A stretch of DNA of 64,000 nt from Symbiodinium natans. Its lineage: Eukaryota > Sar > Dinophyceae > Suessiales > Symbiodiniaceae. Made by a program: the position numbers and the translations under genes. Within the stretch, counting starts at the first letter, position 1. The number at the start of each line of letters is the position of its first letter. Below the pieces are notes generated by a model. The model saw only the letters and a list, made by a program, of their open reading frames with translations. It was not told the origin of the DNA and made no database searches. The stretch is taken from positions 871,108 to 935,107 of the forward strand of contig CAJNDS010000591.1 in NCBI GenBank assembly GCA_905221605.1, in the 5' to 3' direction. This document shows positions 34,860-42,808 of the stretch, piece after piece.

Positions 34860-34990
34860 CTTATCAAACTAATTAGCCACTATCTTATGTAGTGAATGGT
34901 CGCAATAGCAAAGGGCGCAATCGGGGCTTTTCCTGTTTCAATACCTAGGGACTTCAAAAGATGCGAGGCGCCTGTGATGCGTCGCATCCA
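34860..34990. ncRNA. GC-rich structured non-coding island
   Basis: About 130 bp without an open frame in a very AT-rich region. It contains CACTA-TCTTATG-TAGTG (near 34876-34892), CCTAGGG, GATGCGA (34960-34966) able to pair with TCGCATC (34982-34988), GGCGCC inside that loop, and the perfect palindrome GATGCGTCGCATC (34976-34988). The composition and nested inverted repeats suggest a structured RNA or a DNA-level control site such as an origin. Neither type is recognised, and no tRNA cloverleaf is evident. Confidence 0.4.
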
Positions 34991-35018
34991 ATATATATTA
35001 GATTTTATTTTTTAAATG

Positions 35019-35202
35019 TTAATCCATAGTTGTTAAATCTTTTGTTTCTTTTATTGTTTCTGGTTTCTTCTTATTGCATTTTATAATATAATAAACATCT
35101 TTATCTAACTTTTTTACATCTTCTTTAAGTTCTTTAATATCCTCCTCTGTTTTGTAAATTTTCATTTCCAATTTTTGTTTCAATTCCTTAATATCATCAG
35201 CG
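35019..35202 (-). CDS. Coiled-coil C-terminal part of the frameshifted gene at 35197-35529
   Basis: In the frame next to the 110-aa ORF, an open stretch continues directly from the A8 run (35203-35210) to a TAA at 35019-35021. It encodes a strong heptad coiled coil (DIKELKQKLEMKIYK, then EEDIKELKEDVKKLDKDV) and a Lys-rich end. Removing one A from the homopolymer joins the two frames. Continuity at the exact homopolymer, and the quality of the coiled coil, indicate that both parts were one gene. Confidence 0.6.
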
Positions 35203-35529
35203 TTTTTTTTCTATACGTTCGTCGCATTCTTCGGGTGTTGGTGTCCTGCCTTGACCCCATCCATTATCACAAATGGCTACACTTCCGGATTGATCTGGTG
35301 TAAAAATATTATTATCGGGTGTTGTTCCTCTACCAACTTTATAACTACTTCTATTTTCAATTATATAAATGGTTTTACTATCTTTGTCGCTTGTTGTTTT
35401 CGTTTCTTTATGATATAAATTTTTTCTACATCTACACGGCAAACAGTTTAAACTGGTAGGTGTTAATATAAATCCTCCGTTGTTTGTTTGTTTTTCTTCA
35501 TCTTCCTTATTGCTCATATTTTTAAACAT
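35197..35529 (-). CDS. Unknown Cys-containing protein, N-terminal part of a frameshifted gene (110 aa)
   Basis: Not recognised. The start MFKNMSNKEDEEKQ is followed by LNCLPCRCRKN (residues ~28-38, a C-x2-C-x-C cluster) and a Gly/Thr-rich part (VGRGTTPDNN; CDNGWGQGRTPTPEE). The frame stops right after EKKR at an A8 tract, where a coiled-coil segment continues in another frame (35019-35202). The full-length product would be about 170 aa. The second Met (MSNKEDEE) is an alternative start. Confidence 0.6.
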   Translation of the reverse strand: MFKNMSNKEDEEKQTNNGGFILTPTSLNCLPCRCRKNLYHKETKTTSDKDSKTIYIIENRSSYKVGRGTTPDNNIFTPDQSGSVAICDNGWGQGRTPTPEECDERIEKKR

Positions 35530-35538
35530 TAGACTTTT

Positions 35539-35688
35539 TTAATTTTTCTTAAATTTTAAATACTGTAAAACTCCCTTGCAAATTTCCAAAATAGAATAAC
35601 AACATCGTCTATACCGTGGCTCGGTTATTATTATTTGTTCGACGTCTTCTATTTCATTTATCGCCTCTATGTATTTGTCGTAATTCAT
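35539..35688 (-). CDS. Short hypothetical protein (49 aa)
   Basis: Open frame from ATG at 35688 (MNYDKYIEAINEIED) to TAA at 35539-35541, with RYRRCCYSILEICKG in the middle. It is divergent from the packaging ATPase across a 37-bp AT-rich gap and directly upstream of the frameshifted gene. Its position in an otherwise tightly packed block supports a real small gene; no function can be given. Confidence 0.45.
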   Translation of the reverse strand: MNYDKYIEAINEIEDVEQIIITEPRYRRCCYSILEICKGVLQYLKFKKN

Positions 35689-35725
35689 TATATAATTAAA
35701 ATATAAAATCTTCTATGTATTTATA
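35689..35725. promoter_or_regulatory. Divergent promoter, packaging ATPase and 49-aa gene
   Basis: 37 bp of A/T-rich DNA (TATATAATTAAAATATAAAA) separate two divergent start codons. TATA-like blocks occur toward both genes. Confidence 0.5.
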
Positions 35726-36493
35726 ATGAATAATAGCATTCCAATCGTCAAACCAATAGACATACCGGAATACACATACAAAAACTCAAAATATGATATG
35801 ATGCCGTCGCTTCCATTCCGTGGTATATTGGTAGCCTCTTCGACCGGCGGTAAAACGGTATTGATACAAAATCTCATATTGAATATTTATAAAGGCTCCT
35901 TTGAAAGAATATTTATATTCAGTCCTAGCGTTCATGTTGATGACACATGGAACAGCGTAAAAAAACATATATCGGAAAATATGAATGTAGATACAGAAAA
36001 AGAAAAAACATACTTTGAAGAATATAACCCCGAAGCATTAAACCAAATTATAAAAACGCAACATAAAGTTATTGATTATCAAAAAAAGAATAAGCAAAAA
36101 CATTTGCATTCAATATTAATTGTCATTGATGATTTCGCGGACGATCCAAAATTCGTAAGGTATTCAAATATATTACATTCCCTATTTACTCGTGGTCGCC
36201 ACAATGCAATATCTGTATTATTATCAACTCAAAAATATAATGTCCTCGCTCCTATCGTAAGGTTAAATACATCAGCTTTATTTATATTCCGATTGAAAAA
36301 TATGAATGAGGTAAATTCATTTCTAGAAGAAAATTCCGCATTAGTAAATAAAGAAGAATTATATGAAATGTATAGAATAGCTATAAACGATGCCCCCTAT
36401 TCATTCTTATATATAAATACAAATGCAAAAGATATAAATCGTATGTTCTTTATTCGCTTTGAAAAAGCTATGACAATATCATCTGAATTATAA
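35726..36493 (+). CDS. A32/FtsK-HerA-type genome packaging ATPase (255 aa)
   Basis: Seen: Walker A ASSTGGKT (residues 37-44), Walker B ILIVIDDFAD (130-139) with acidic residues at 135-136, and FTRGRHNAISVLLSTQKY (154-171), the arginine-containing segment and sensor glutamine typical of poxvirus-A32-like packaging ATPases. Length matches those of PLVs and virophages. Role: pumps the viral genome into the preformed capsid. It is a hallmark morphogenesis gene of Polinton-like viruses and supports a virion-forming element. A perfect 9-bp hairpin follows 27 bp after the stop. No damage is visible. Confidence 0.94.
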   Translation: MNNSIPIVKPIDIPEYTYKNSKYDMMPSLPFRGILVASSTGGKTVLIQNLILNIYKGSFERIFIFSPSVHVDDTWNSVKKHISENMNVDTEKEKTYFEEYNPEALNQIIKTQHKVIDYQKKNKQKHLHSILIVIDDFADDPKFVRYSNILHSLFTRGRHNAISVLLSTQKYNVLAPIVRLNTSALFIFRLKNMNEVNSFLEENSALVNKEELYEMYRIAINDAPYSFLYINTNAKDINRMFFIRFEKAMTISSEL

Positions 36494-36519
36494 ACCTTAT
36501 TCATTCATAAAATTTATTC

Positions 36520-36545
36520 ATAAAATATATTTCAAAATATTTTAT
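36520..36545. terminator. Hairpin past the ATPase gene
   Basis: ATAAAATAT - 8-nt loop - ATATTTTAT, a perfect 9-bp stem in the intergenic space after the ATPase stop. Similar hairpins follow other genes of the element, so a transcript-end signal is likely. Confidence 0.5.
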
Positions 36546-37565
36546 TATTCATTAATCCACTCATTCACCTTTTCACCCTGTGGTCGGAGATCCAGCGATC
36601 GGCGTCGGCACCAGCGCTTTCACCTTGGATTGATTTAGGGTTTTGGGGGTTTTGTTTTTTTTTTAGCAACAACTAATTCATACAAGTTGCTTTTTGGGTC
36701 TTCGCCTCATCGTCACTTCTTCTTTCCCTTGGTCTTTTCCTTGGTTAGTATGTGTAGAAAAATATCTTTAATATTAGTATTAAAATCTTATTTAGTCAAG
36801 TTGCAATGTGCTTGATAAGTCCGATAGGAACTCCGCTTTTCTTTTCTTTTTGTGGTGGTGGGACAACACGCCCTTTTGTTTTGGCGTGACTTGTTGTATC
36901 ACGTGGTGGCGTCTTGGGTCGTGCCTTGACCTGTGGTGGTGCCATATCCTGTGGTCGTTTTGTTGGTCTTGCTTTGCTTTTTGGTGCTGTGGTGGTGGTA
37001 TGCTCATCCTTTTTCTTCCTCTTTTGCTCCTCACCAACCAAGTAGGAAATAGCATCTTCCTTCACCATATGTCGTCGCTCCCTTGCTTCAAAGGTCTTCT
37101 CGTCCACCAGAAACCTGTTGATCATGAAATTCATGACCTTGGATACAACAAGACACAAAAAGAACTGACAAAAACAAAAAACAAACTCGGAAGTCAAGAG
37201 ACGCTGTAGTCTCCCATTGTCGTTGCCTTACATGAAGAAGGACGTTAACAAAAAAAAACTAAATGTGCTAAAACCAGCAAAGATACGAGTAGGAGTGTCT
37301 CGTTCGCATCGCCAGTAGCTCCAAGGGGAAAAATAACGCCATTACCTTGTTGGAATAAAATGAAAGGAAAACGTCTGCGGAAAATACACCAAGTTCAACA
37401 ACCACAAAAAAAAACACGACTGAAAGAGAAAAAAGAGACGAGAGGGGAAAAGAGAGAGAGGCGCATTCACTCTACCAGATCTAGCGCAAGTCCGCGAGAA
37501 GGGTGAGGTAAGAAAGGAAGAGAAAAAGAGGTGCAAAAGCAGTATAAAATTCATAAAAAAAATAT
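36546..37565 (-). other. Cargo zone A: GC-richer region with splice-like signals
   Basis: About 1 kb between the ATPase and the 69-aa gene, higher in GC than the viral backbone. On the minus strand there are several pyrimidine-tract/AG acceptor-like sites (TTTTTTCTCTTTCAG near 37420, GTGTATTTTCCGCAG near 37375, TTTTTGTTTTTGTCAG near 37165) and donor-like AAGGTAATG (near 37346) and TCTGGTAGAG (near 37476). This suggests an intron-bearing gene read on the minus strand, whose last large exon is the ORF at 36796-37197. The end nearest the ATPase (36570-36640) resembles 46060-46145 of zone B. Confidence 0.45.
36796..37197 (-). CDS. Basic Pro/Lys-rich protein, probable last exon of a spliced cargo gene (up to 133 aa)
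   Basis: Not recognised. The convincing part begins around residue 22 (MNFMINRFLVDEKTFEARER), then has a basic region (GEEQKRKKKDE) and a low-complexity tail of KARP/KPPQ-type motifs ending VPIGLIKHIAT. The first ~12 residues are encoded by a pyrimidine-rich stretch ending CAG, which looks like an intron 3' end rather than coding sequence. Codons are richer in G and C than those of the capsid genes. The opposite strand also has an open frame, so coding is likely but not certain. Confidence 0.4.
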   Translation of the reverse strand: MTSEFVFCFCQFFLCLVVSKVMNFMINRFLVDEKTFEARERRHMVKEDAISYLVGEEQKRKKKDEHTTTTAPKSKARPTKRPQDMAPPQVKARPKTPPRDTTSHAKTKGRVVPPPQKEKKSGVPIGLIKHIAT

Positions 37566-37605
37566 ATTTCATAAAATAATATTATTCCAAATTATTTTAT
37601 GAAAT
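37566..37605. terminator. Perfect 15-bp hairpin at the 3' end of the 69-aa gene
   Basis: ATTTCATAAAATAAT - loop ATTATTCCAA - ATTATTTTATGAAAT, a flawless inverted repeat starting 5 bp past the stop of the minus-strand gene at 37610. It resembles the hairpins at 36520 and 45995 in sequence (ATTTCA plus TAAA) and in placement. Confidence 0.7.
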
Positions 37606-37609
37606 CTCA

Positions 37610-37819
37610 TCAAATCAATGAATAACTACACAAATTTATAGCGGGTAATTTATATACCAATTTATCGCTCTTCGTTTCTTCTAATTTTTCAATCCTTTCT
37701 ATACAATCCTTCAATGTATTGAATAGTAAAATATCAGTTTTAGTTTTCTCGTTAATGTCTAGTTCCTTTATTTGTTGCATATTTTCCGTGGCAGTATTTT
37801 TAGATGTTTTCAAACCCAT
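37610..37819 (-). CDS. Small protein downstream of the fibre gene (69 aa)
   Basis: Not recognised. It starts MGLKTSKNT; a Gly at position 2 with a following Ser/Thr-rich stretch could allow N-myristoylation. The middle (LKDCIERIEKLEETKSDKL) is helical. It lies 26 bp past the fibre gene on the same strand and ends at a perfect hairpin. It may be a small virion or fibre-linked protein, but this is only inferred from position. Confidence 0.55.
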   Translation of the reverse strand: MGLKTSKNTATENMQQIKELDINEKTKTDILLFNTLKDCIERIEKLEETKSDKLVYKLPAINLCSYSLI

Positions 37820-37845
37820 ATATTAACATTTAGATAAAAAATATT

Positions 37846-40401
37846 TTAATCATCGTCTTTAACTTTCTTTTTTAATTTCGTTATTTCTGATTTCAACTTT
37901 GTTATTTCCTTTTGCATTTCTTGCACACAACCCCAAAGAACAACTGACATTTTATTATATGCTAATAATTTTACGCCTTCTTCGTTATAATATATGATGT
38001 TGTCCCATTCAGAAGGCATTTTAGCGTTTTTAATATCATCTGCTATAAAACCTAGGTTGCTCTTCTTGTCTTCATCCTTAATAAAATTATATGTTTTCGG
38101 TTTAATATATTTAACCGCTTTGTAACATTCTTTCGTGTCTATTTCCTTAATGTTCTCTTTCAATTTAGCGTCTGATGTTTCAGTTAAAGCAACACACGTT
38201 ACATTTCCACCAATGTCTGCATTACTTGTTGTGGTAAAAACACCATAAACATCAACCCCTGTATTTGTAGCGTCTAATCTTGATAAATTATTATTACTTA
38301 ATCTAATAAATCCATCATCATCTGGATTATTTATTAATACTCTTTGTTGTCCTGAAACATCAGTATTTGTAATTTCCAGTTGTCCGACTAGTGTAACTTT
38401 TCCGTCTGTTAATTTAATTTCCGGTGTCGATGCTTCTAATCCAACTGTTAAATTAATATCACCTAATGTATCACCATTCCTAACAAATAGTTTATATTGT
38501 CCATCCAACACTTCTTTCAATTCGCTACTGTTCTGAAACATAAAACGCCCCCAACTAACAACATCTGCCTCACCAACAATATTACCTATACTGTTAAATG
38601 TTAAGTTATTTGTAACTGCTCTATTTATTGTTATTCCGTTAGTGTCGTTTAATTGTAATGCTATTGTTCCTGTTGTAGGGTCAGTTGTTCTATCAGTTTG
38701 AAGACTAAAATTAATTTCTTCTGTTGATATTACATTCAATGAATTATTAACGTCTGCTCTTTGAAATATTCTTCCATCAGTGCTTAATAACTGTTGTCCT
38801 AAAAATGTTGCGTCATTTTCCACTCTCGTTTCGTTAAAATTACTTACACCGCCTACTGTTAAATGATATGAAAAATTATACGCTCTTCCTATTCCTACTG
38901 TTGCTGTTGTTGTGCTTCCAATGCGTAATCTATAATCGCCTCCTGTGTCGTGTAAAATCATTTCCGTTCCGTTTGCTGGATTACTCGGGTTCATACATCT
39001 AAAATTTCTGTTCTTAAATTCAAATACTCCTTGTGTGTCCCTAATTCTTAAATTATAATTAGCATCTCCACTATTTCTAAACATATCAAACCCCGCTGTC
39101 GGTAGTAGAATATCACCTGTTGAATTTGTTAAATCTAAATTACCTCTAAAATCTGTATCTTTATAAAAAACCGTTTTACTATTTGCTTTATCACATTCTA
39201 AATGTGTATTAGTATCTCCATCTGTTGCTGTTCCTGTCATTAATCTTAAAGCGTCTTCATCAGTTCTAATATCCAGCGATGTATTAACTTTCGTAGCATT
39301 TACATATCTGTCTAATGTTGTGTTCGCATCCGTAAATTCCATTAAACCATTTACTCTTAAATTTTGTCTAACGATAGCATTATCAACAACATCTAATGTA
39401 TAACCTCCTGTTAATGTATTTGCTCCTGTATCTACTAATAACGAATGTGATTTAACATATTGATTAGCATTGCTATTTAAATTTAAAATTCTCCCTGCAT
39501 CACCAACGGAATTATAACAATCGATATTATCATTGTTAAAAGTAATATAATTATCAGTATTCCGAACCGTAAAAGATAAATTAGCATCTGCTGTATTTTC
39601 TACTACTAGACCACCTGTCGGCGTTTCTATTTTTCCAGACATTTTATAACCCGCATTATTATTTGTTAAATCTAATTGTTTAATAGCATCGTCTGACGTA
39701 TTATTACAAAATATTTTATCGCCTTGTAAAGTTATATAACTCGTTGCATTTTTAAACTCCGCTAAAACTTTGTCTCCTCCACCTGTTTGATTACTGAATA
39801 ATAAACCTGCTACCGGACTTATATTTACTGTTGAATTATTTAACGTTAAACCACTATGAATAACAGTCGGGGCGCTACAATCAATAATAGGATTGGCACT
39901 AAATCTATTTGTAAAATCTGATTTAGGAACTCTTAAATCTAATAAGTTATCAATTTCTGTATCGGTGTAGCCACCTCCACCACCTGCACCCGCTATTAAT
40001 GTATCCACCTCACCTTTATTATAGAAATTTGTTGCTAATAATGTATTATTTTGATAATTAGTATTTAAATTCGTGTCTATTTGCGCTTGTGTATAATAAT
40101 TACTAAATGTTGAATCAATTTCTGTTTTGTTGTAAAAGGTGCTCGTTAAAGTGGCGTTTGTTTGGTAGTCCGTGTTTAACAAATGTGTTATTGAACTAAT
40201 ATTCTGGAAGTTTTGAAGTTGTTTCGTGTTTAAAACTGCTATATCTGCTGTATTTGTTGCTATATTAGAAGTATTAGCCGAGTTAGTGTTTTCTACTTCT
40301 GTTTTGGTAGCGTATTGATCGCTTATTTCAGTTGCCCCTGTTGAAAAGATTTTGTAAATTTCGTTCGCGTAAAGCGTGGTTAAGTTGTTTATAGAAGCCA
40401 T
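37846..40401 (-). CDS. Trimeric fibre protein with C-terminal peptidase-S74 chaperone (851 aa)
   Basis: Seen: N-terminal coiled coil (~1-65); repeats of the type FYNKTEIDSTF / YYTQAQIDTNL / FYNKGEVDTLI (~70-140) typical of trimeric viral fibres; a Gly run (AGAGGGGG); a long beta-rich shaft with Asn/Thr-rich repeats; then a C-terminal domain with TSDAKLKENIKEI (Ser743-Asp744), LGFIADDI and a terminal coiled coil (EMQKEITKLKSEITKLKKK). Known: S74 domains fold trimeric fibres and then cut themselves off at a Ser-Asp site. Inferred role: attachment fibre on the capsid. It lies next to the major capsid gene on the same strand. Fibre shafts evolve quickly, so the receptor cannot be guessed. Confidence 0.86.
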   Translation of the reverse strand: MASINNLTTLYANEIYKIFSTGATEISDQYATKTEVENTNSANTSNIATNTADIAVLNTKQLQNFQNISSITHLLNTDYQTNATLTSTFYNKTEIDSTFSNYYTQAQIDTNLNTNYQNNTLLATNFYNKGEVDTLIAGAGGGGGYTDTEIDNLLDLRVPKSDFTNRFSANPIIDCSAPTVIHSGLTLNNSTVNISPVAGLLFSNQTGGGDKVLAEFKNATSYITLQGDKIFCNNTSDDAIKQLDLTNNNAGYKMSGKIETPTGGLVVENTADANLSFTVRNTDNYITFNNDNIDCYNSVGDAGRILNLNSNANQYVKSHSLLVDTGANTLTGGYTLDVVDNAIVRQNLRVNGLMEFTDANTTLDRYVNATKVNTSLDIRTDEDALRLMTGTATDGDTNTHLECDKANSKTVFYKDTDFRGNLDLTNSTGDILLPTAGFDMFRNSGDANYNLRIRDTQGVFEFKNRNFRCMNPSNPANGTEMILHDTGGDYRLRIGSTTTATVGIGRAYNFSYHLTVGGVSNFNETRVENDATFLGQQLLSTDGRIFQRADVNNSLNVISTEEINFSLQTDRTTDPTTGTIALQLNDTNGITINRAVTNNLTFNSIGNIVGEADVVSWGRFMFQNSSELKEVLDGQYKLFVRNGDTLGDINLTVGLEASTPEIKLTDGKVTLVGQLEITNTDVSGQQRVLINNPDDDGFIRLSNNNLSRLDATNTGVDVYGVFTTTSNADIGGNVTCVALTETSDAKLKENIKEIDTKECYKAVKYIKPKTYNFIKDEDKKSNLGFIADDIKNAKMPSEWDNIIYYNEEGVKLLAYNKMSVVLWGCVQEMQKEITKLKSEITKLKKKVKDDD

Positions 40402-40463
40402 TATTAAATTAAGTAGATTTTATTTAATTTAATAATGTTTTATTTCTTTTGTCAGATCTCAAT

Positions 40464-41930
40464 TTAATCGAGAACAGTCGAGGCACTTTCGGAGAGCTCA
40501 AAAACATGTTCTGAAACGAGCGTAACATATACCTGTTCTACGCCTAATGCGAAGGTGTTGTTCGCCCCTTTCAATTTAAAAGTTAATAAGGAGCCCATTT
40601 TGGTGTTGCTTCCTGTAAAATTCATATCTGGTTGCTTATCGAAATTTATTCCACCAATAAACTTATCGTTAGCGTATCTGTAAATGTCAATTGAAAAACC
40701 GTCATAAAACGGAGACATAACATTAACAGCACGGCGTAAGAAATACATAGCTTCGGCTAAACTTTCTATTGCTTGTTCGGGGAACTTTTTATTCGCGATC
40801 TGAACATAATATGAAATTTGTTTGGTGCTGTCAATCACACCTTCTAAATTATCAATTGATGCCGCCATGGGATGCCAGAACCACGTCCATTTCTTCTTGG
40901 CAAAATTTCCGGCTGTGTTATTAGTTTCAATCTGTGAATTGGAAAGGGTAAAAAACATTTGAGATAATCGTGTTGAAGACTTAACAATATTCATATTGAT
41001 TTCGGTATTTCCTGCCGCGAAAGATTGTGAAAAACTGTGATAGGCTGGATAAACCATACGAAGCCGACCCCCTTTCAATAAATGCGAAACCACGTTATTA
41101 TTGACGGAATTGTCGACTGTGATTAATTCGCATCGAAGGATACAATTTTGAATTGCCCACGAGGTTGTAGTGTTTCGTGTGGTAAAATATAAACCATTAA
41201 CATCGTCTTCCGCCTGCGTTCCTGCTACCGGCGTAGCCGGATTGATTACCGGTTCTTGTGCATCGGAACAAATTTCAAAGATAAATTCTAACGGACAATA
41301 TCGAATAGGCGGATAATACCCAGATTGAACGAACCCGCAACATGGCTTATGTCCCATCCGAACGAATTTACCTTGCTCAATTCCTGTCGTGTTGGCTCGC
41401 GTAAGTTTTGGTAAAACAATTCCTCTATCATTTCTACCAGTAGTAGCTGTGGCATCGTGTGTTTCAATTGCAAACGCATAAAGTCTATTAATTCGGCTGT
41501 CGTATCGGGTTAAACATCCTTCCTGAATATCGTCTAAATTTCTTACTTCTTCGCTTTTAAAAGATTTCATTTCTTCGCATACTAAATTATAGTTGTCAAT
41601 GTCGTTAATCTGTTGCCCTGCCGCATTGCATCTATAACGAGTGAAAAAGGCGTGGCTTTCACCTAATGGTCTTAAATATTCTCCTGCTGTCTGTGATGTA
41701 TTCACAACATCAAAAAATAAGCAAATGCTGGACATATCGATGTAATTGTTGTCTTCTCCCGTGATCACAAATTTAATATATTTATTACCATTATTCGAAC
41801 TAAAAATATTTCCGGATACACTAGGGAAATGAACCTGCTTACGATCGGTGATATACGCGGCACTTTCGGGAAGTCCGAACTGTAACGAGTTTATCATGTT
41901 ATCCTGTGTTTCAGCAATAACTAAATCCAT
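40464..41930 (-). CDS. Major capsid protein, double jelly-roll type (488 aa)
   Basis: The protein is long, beta-rich and Cys-poor, with alternating hydrophobic strands. It starts MDLVIAETQDNMINSLQF and contains FPSVSGNIFSSNNGNKYIKF, GRLRMVYPAYHSFSQSF and a conserved-looking C-terminal half (KKWTWFWHPMAA; FLRRAVNVMSPFYDGFSIDIY). Length fits PLV double jelly-roll capsid proteins. Context is strong: it lies with a penton-like gene, a packaging ATPase and a fibre gene. Inferred role: forms the trimeric capsomers of an icosahedral capsid. A TATA-rich block (AATAAATAATATATAAG on the coding strand) precedes the ATG. No frame damage. The assignment is by overall character and context, not by a unique motif. 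Confidence 0.8.
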   Translation of the reverse strand: MDLVIAETQDNMINSLQFGLPESAAYITDRKQVHFPSVSGNIFSSNNGNKYIKFVITGEDNNYIDMSSICLFFDVVNTSQTAGEYLRPLGESHAFFTRYRCNAAGQQINDIDNYNLVCEEMKSFKSEEVRNLDDIQEGCLTRYDSRINRLYAFAIETHDATATTGRNDRGIVLPKLTRANTTGIEQGKFVRMGHKPCCGFVQSGYYPPIRYCPLEFIFEICSDAQEPVINPATPVAGTQAEDDVNGLYFTTRNTTTSWAIQNCILRCELITVDNSVNNNVVSHLLKGGRLRMVYPAYHSFSQSFAAGNTEINMNIVKSSTRLSQMFFTLSNSQIETNNTAGNFAKKKWTWFWHPMAASIDNLEGVIDSTKQISYYVQIANKKFPEQAIESLAEAMYFLRRAVNVMSPFYDGFSIDIYRYANDKFIGGINFDKQPDMNFTGSNTKMGSLLTFKLKGANNTFALGVEQVYVTLVSEHVFELSESASTVLD

Positions 41931-41947
41931 AACTTATATATTATTTA

Positions 41948-42190
41948 TTAGATTTTTTTATTATTAATATTATTATATTTTTTATGTGAATTTAAACTGT
42001 TAATATTTTTTGAAATTGGTTTTTCTAATTGCGGTTGCGCTACTGCCGTTGCATCGGCTTCAACAATTCCTCTAATAGTTTCATAAGATGAATTGTTGAT
42101 GCTTTTCGTAAGCTTGTTTTTAAATTGGACGTTTTCGGGGGCTTTTCCTACCCTTGTTTGTTCTTTCTGTTTCCTGACCTTATTAAGCAT
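41948..42190 (-). CDS. Small basic protein between capsid and lipase genes (80 aa)
   Basis: Not recognised. It starts MLNKVRKQKEQTRVGK, is basic at both ends and Asn/Lys-rich at the C-terminus. It sits 17 bp upstream of the capsid gene and 22 bp downstream of the lipase-like gene, all on the minus strand, so it probably belongs to one late transcription group. It may be a DNA-condensing or minor virion protein; nothing in the sequence decides this. Confidence 0.55.
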   Translation of the reverse strand: MLNKVRKQKEQTRVGKAPENVQFKNKLTKSINNSSYETIRGIVEADATAVAQPQLEKPISKNINSLNSHKKYNNINNKKI

Positions 42191-42212
42191 TCTATTATAT
42201 TATTTAGGAAAA

Positions 42213-42755
42213 TCATTTTTCATCAGGCGGTAGTGTCTCACTAACTCCATCAAATGCGCTTATGTCATGATTTTTTAAAGGGTTTAGACTATCAGTATAT
42301 ACATTCATCGCGCCTCCATCGAAAGCACTTACCAAATCTCCAACTTTTCTAAATCTTTTATGTTCTTCCGTGTTAGGGTTAAAACCTAAACTGAATGTAG
42401 GGCTGTTATATGTTCTCGTTCTTAAACTTCTATCTGGAAAATCTTTTGCAAGCGTTAAAACAACTGGACCTGCCTGACTATGTCCGACCAACTCCGTTAT
42501 TTGCGGGTTATCCTGCAATACTCGCTTCGCTTCAATGTATCGTTCCATATCACGGACGCCACCTAATACACCAAAAGGGAGCTTCGTTAAGTTTTCTAAC
42601 CAATTAACAGCGCTGGTTGTTCCTCCAACATACATTTTATTTCCTTTAACAAAAATTTTATTATCACGATCGTAAGCATATTTAATACCCTGCGAATTTG
42701 AAATTTTGCCGTTACTTTCTAGCATCGTATTTAGTTGCGATTGTATTTTTGACAT
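42213..42755 (-). CDS. Lipase-like alpha/beta hydrolase (180 aa)
   Basis: Seen: VGHSQAG with the nucleophile-elbow Ser93, GDLVSAFD (Asp140 and Asp146 are candidates for the acid) and LKNHD (His163). Order and spacing fit a compact class-3-lipase-like Ser-Asp-His enzyme. The elbow reads G-H-S-Q-A instead of G-x-S-x-G. Known: several PLVs and other viruses carry lipases or phospholipases thought to help cross membranes. Inferred: lipid hydrolysis during entry or release, from a virion or late protein. The enzyme is shorter than cellular lipases and shows no signal peptide. It is divergent from the penton-like gene across a shared AT-rich promoter region. Confidence 0.75.
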   Translation of the reverse strand: MSKIQSQLNTMLESNGKISNSQGIKYAYDRDNKIFVKGNKMYVGGTTSAVNWLENLTKLPFGVLGGVRDMERYIEAKRVLQDNPQITELVGHSQAGPVVLTLAKDFPDRSLRTRTYNSPTFSLGFNPNTEEHKRFRKVGDLVSAFDGGAMNVYTDSLNPLKNHDISAFDGVSETLPPDEK

Positions 42756-42808
42756 TATATAAAAAAGATTATAAATTATTTATATCAATTATATTATATA
42801 ACAATATT
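42756..42808. promoter_or_regulatory. Divergent promoter, lipase and penton genes
   Basis: 53 bp of nearly pure A/T between divergent start codons, with TATATAAAAAAG on the lipase side and ATATTATATAACAATATT just before the penton ATG. The AACAATAT motif near the start recurs before the genes at 43712 and 44636. Confidence 0.5.

Noticed and set aside
36640-36665. Heptamer block inside the virus (GATTTAGGGTTTTGGGGG)
   Set aside because: Only one partial unit; chance or cargo-derived sequence is enough to explain it.
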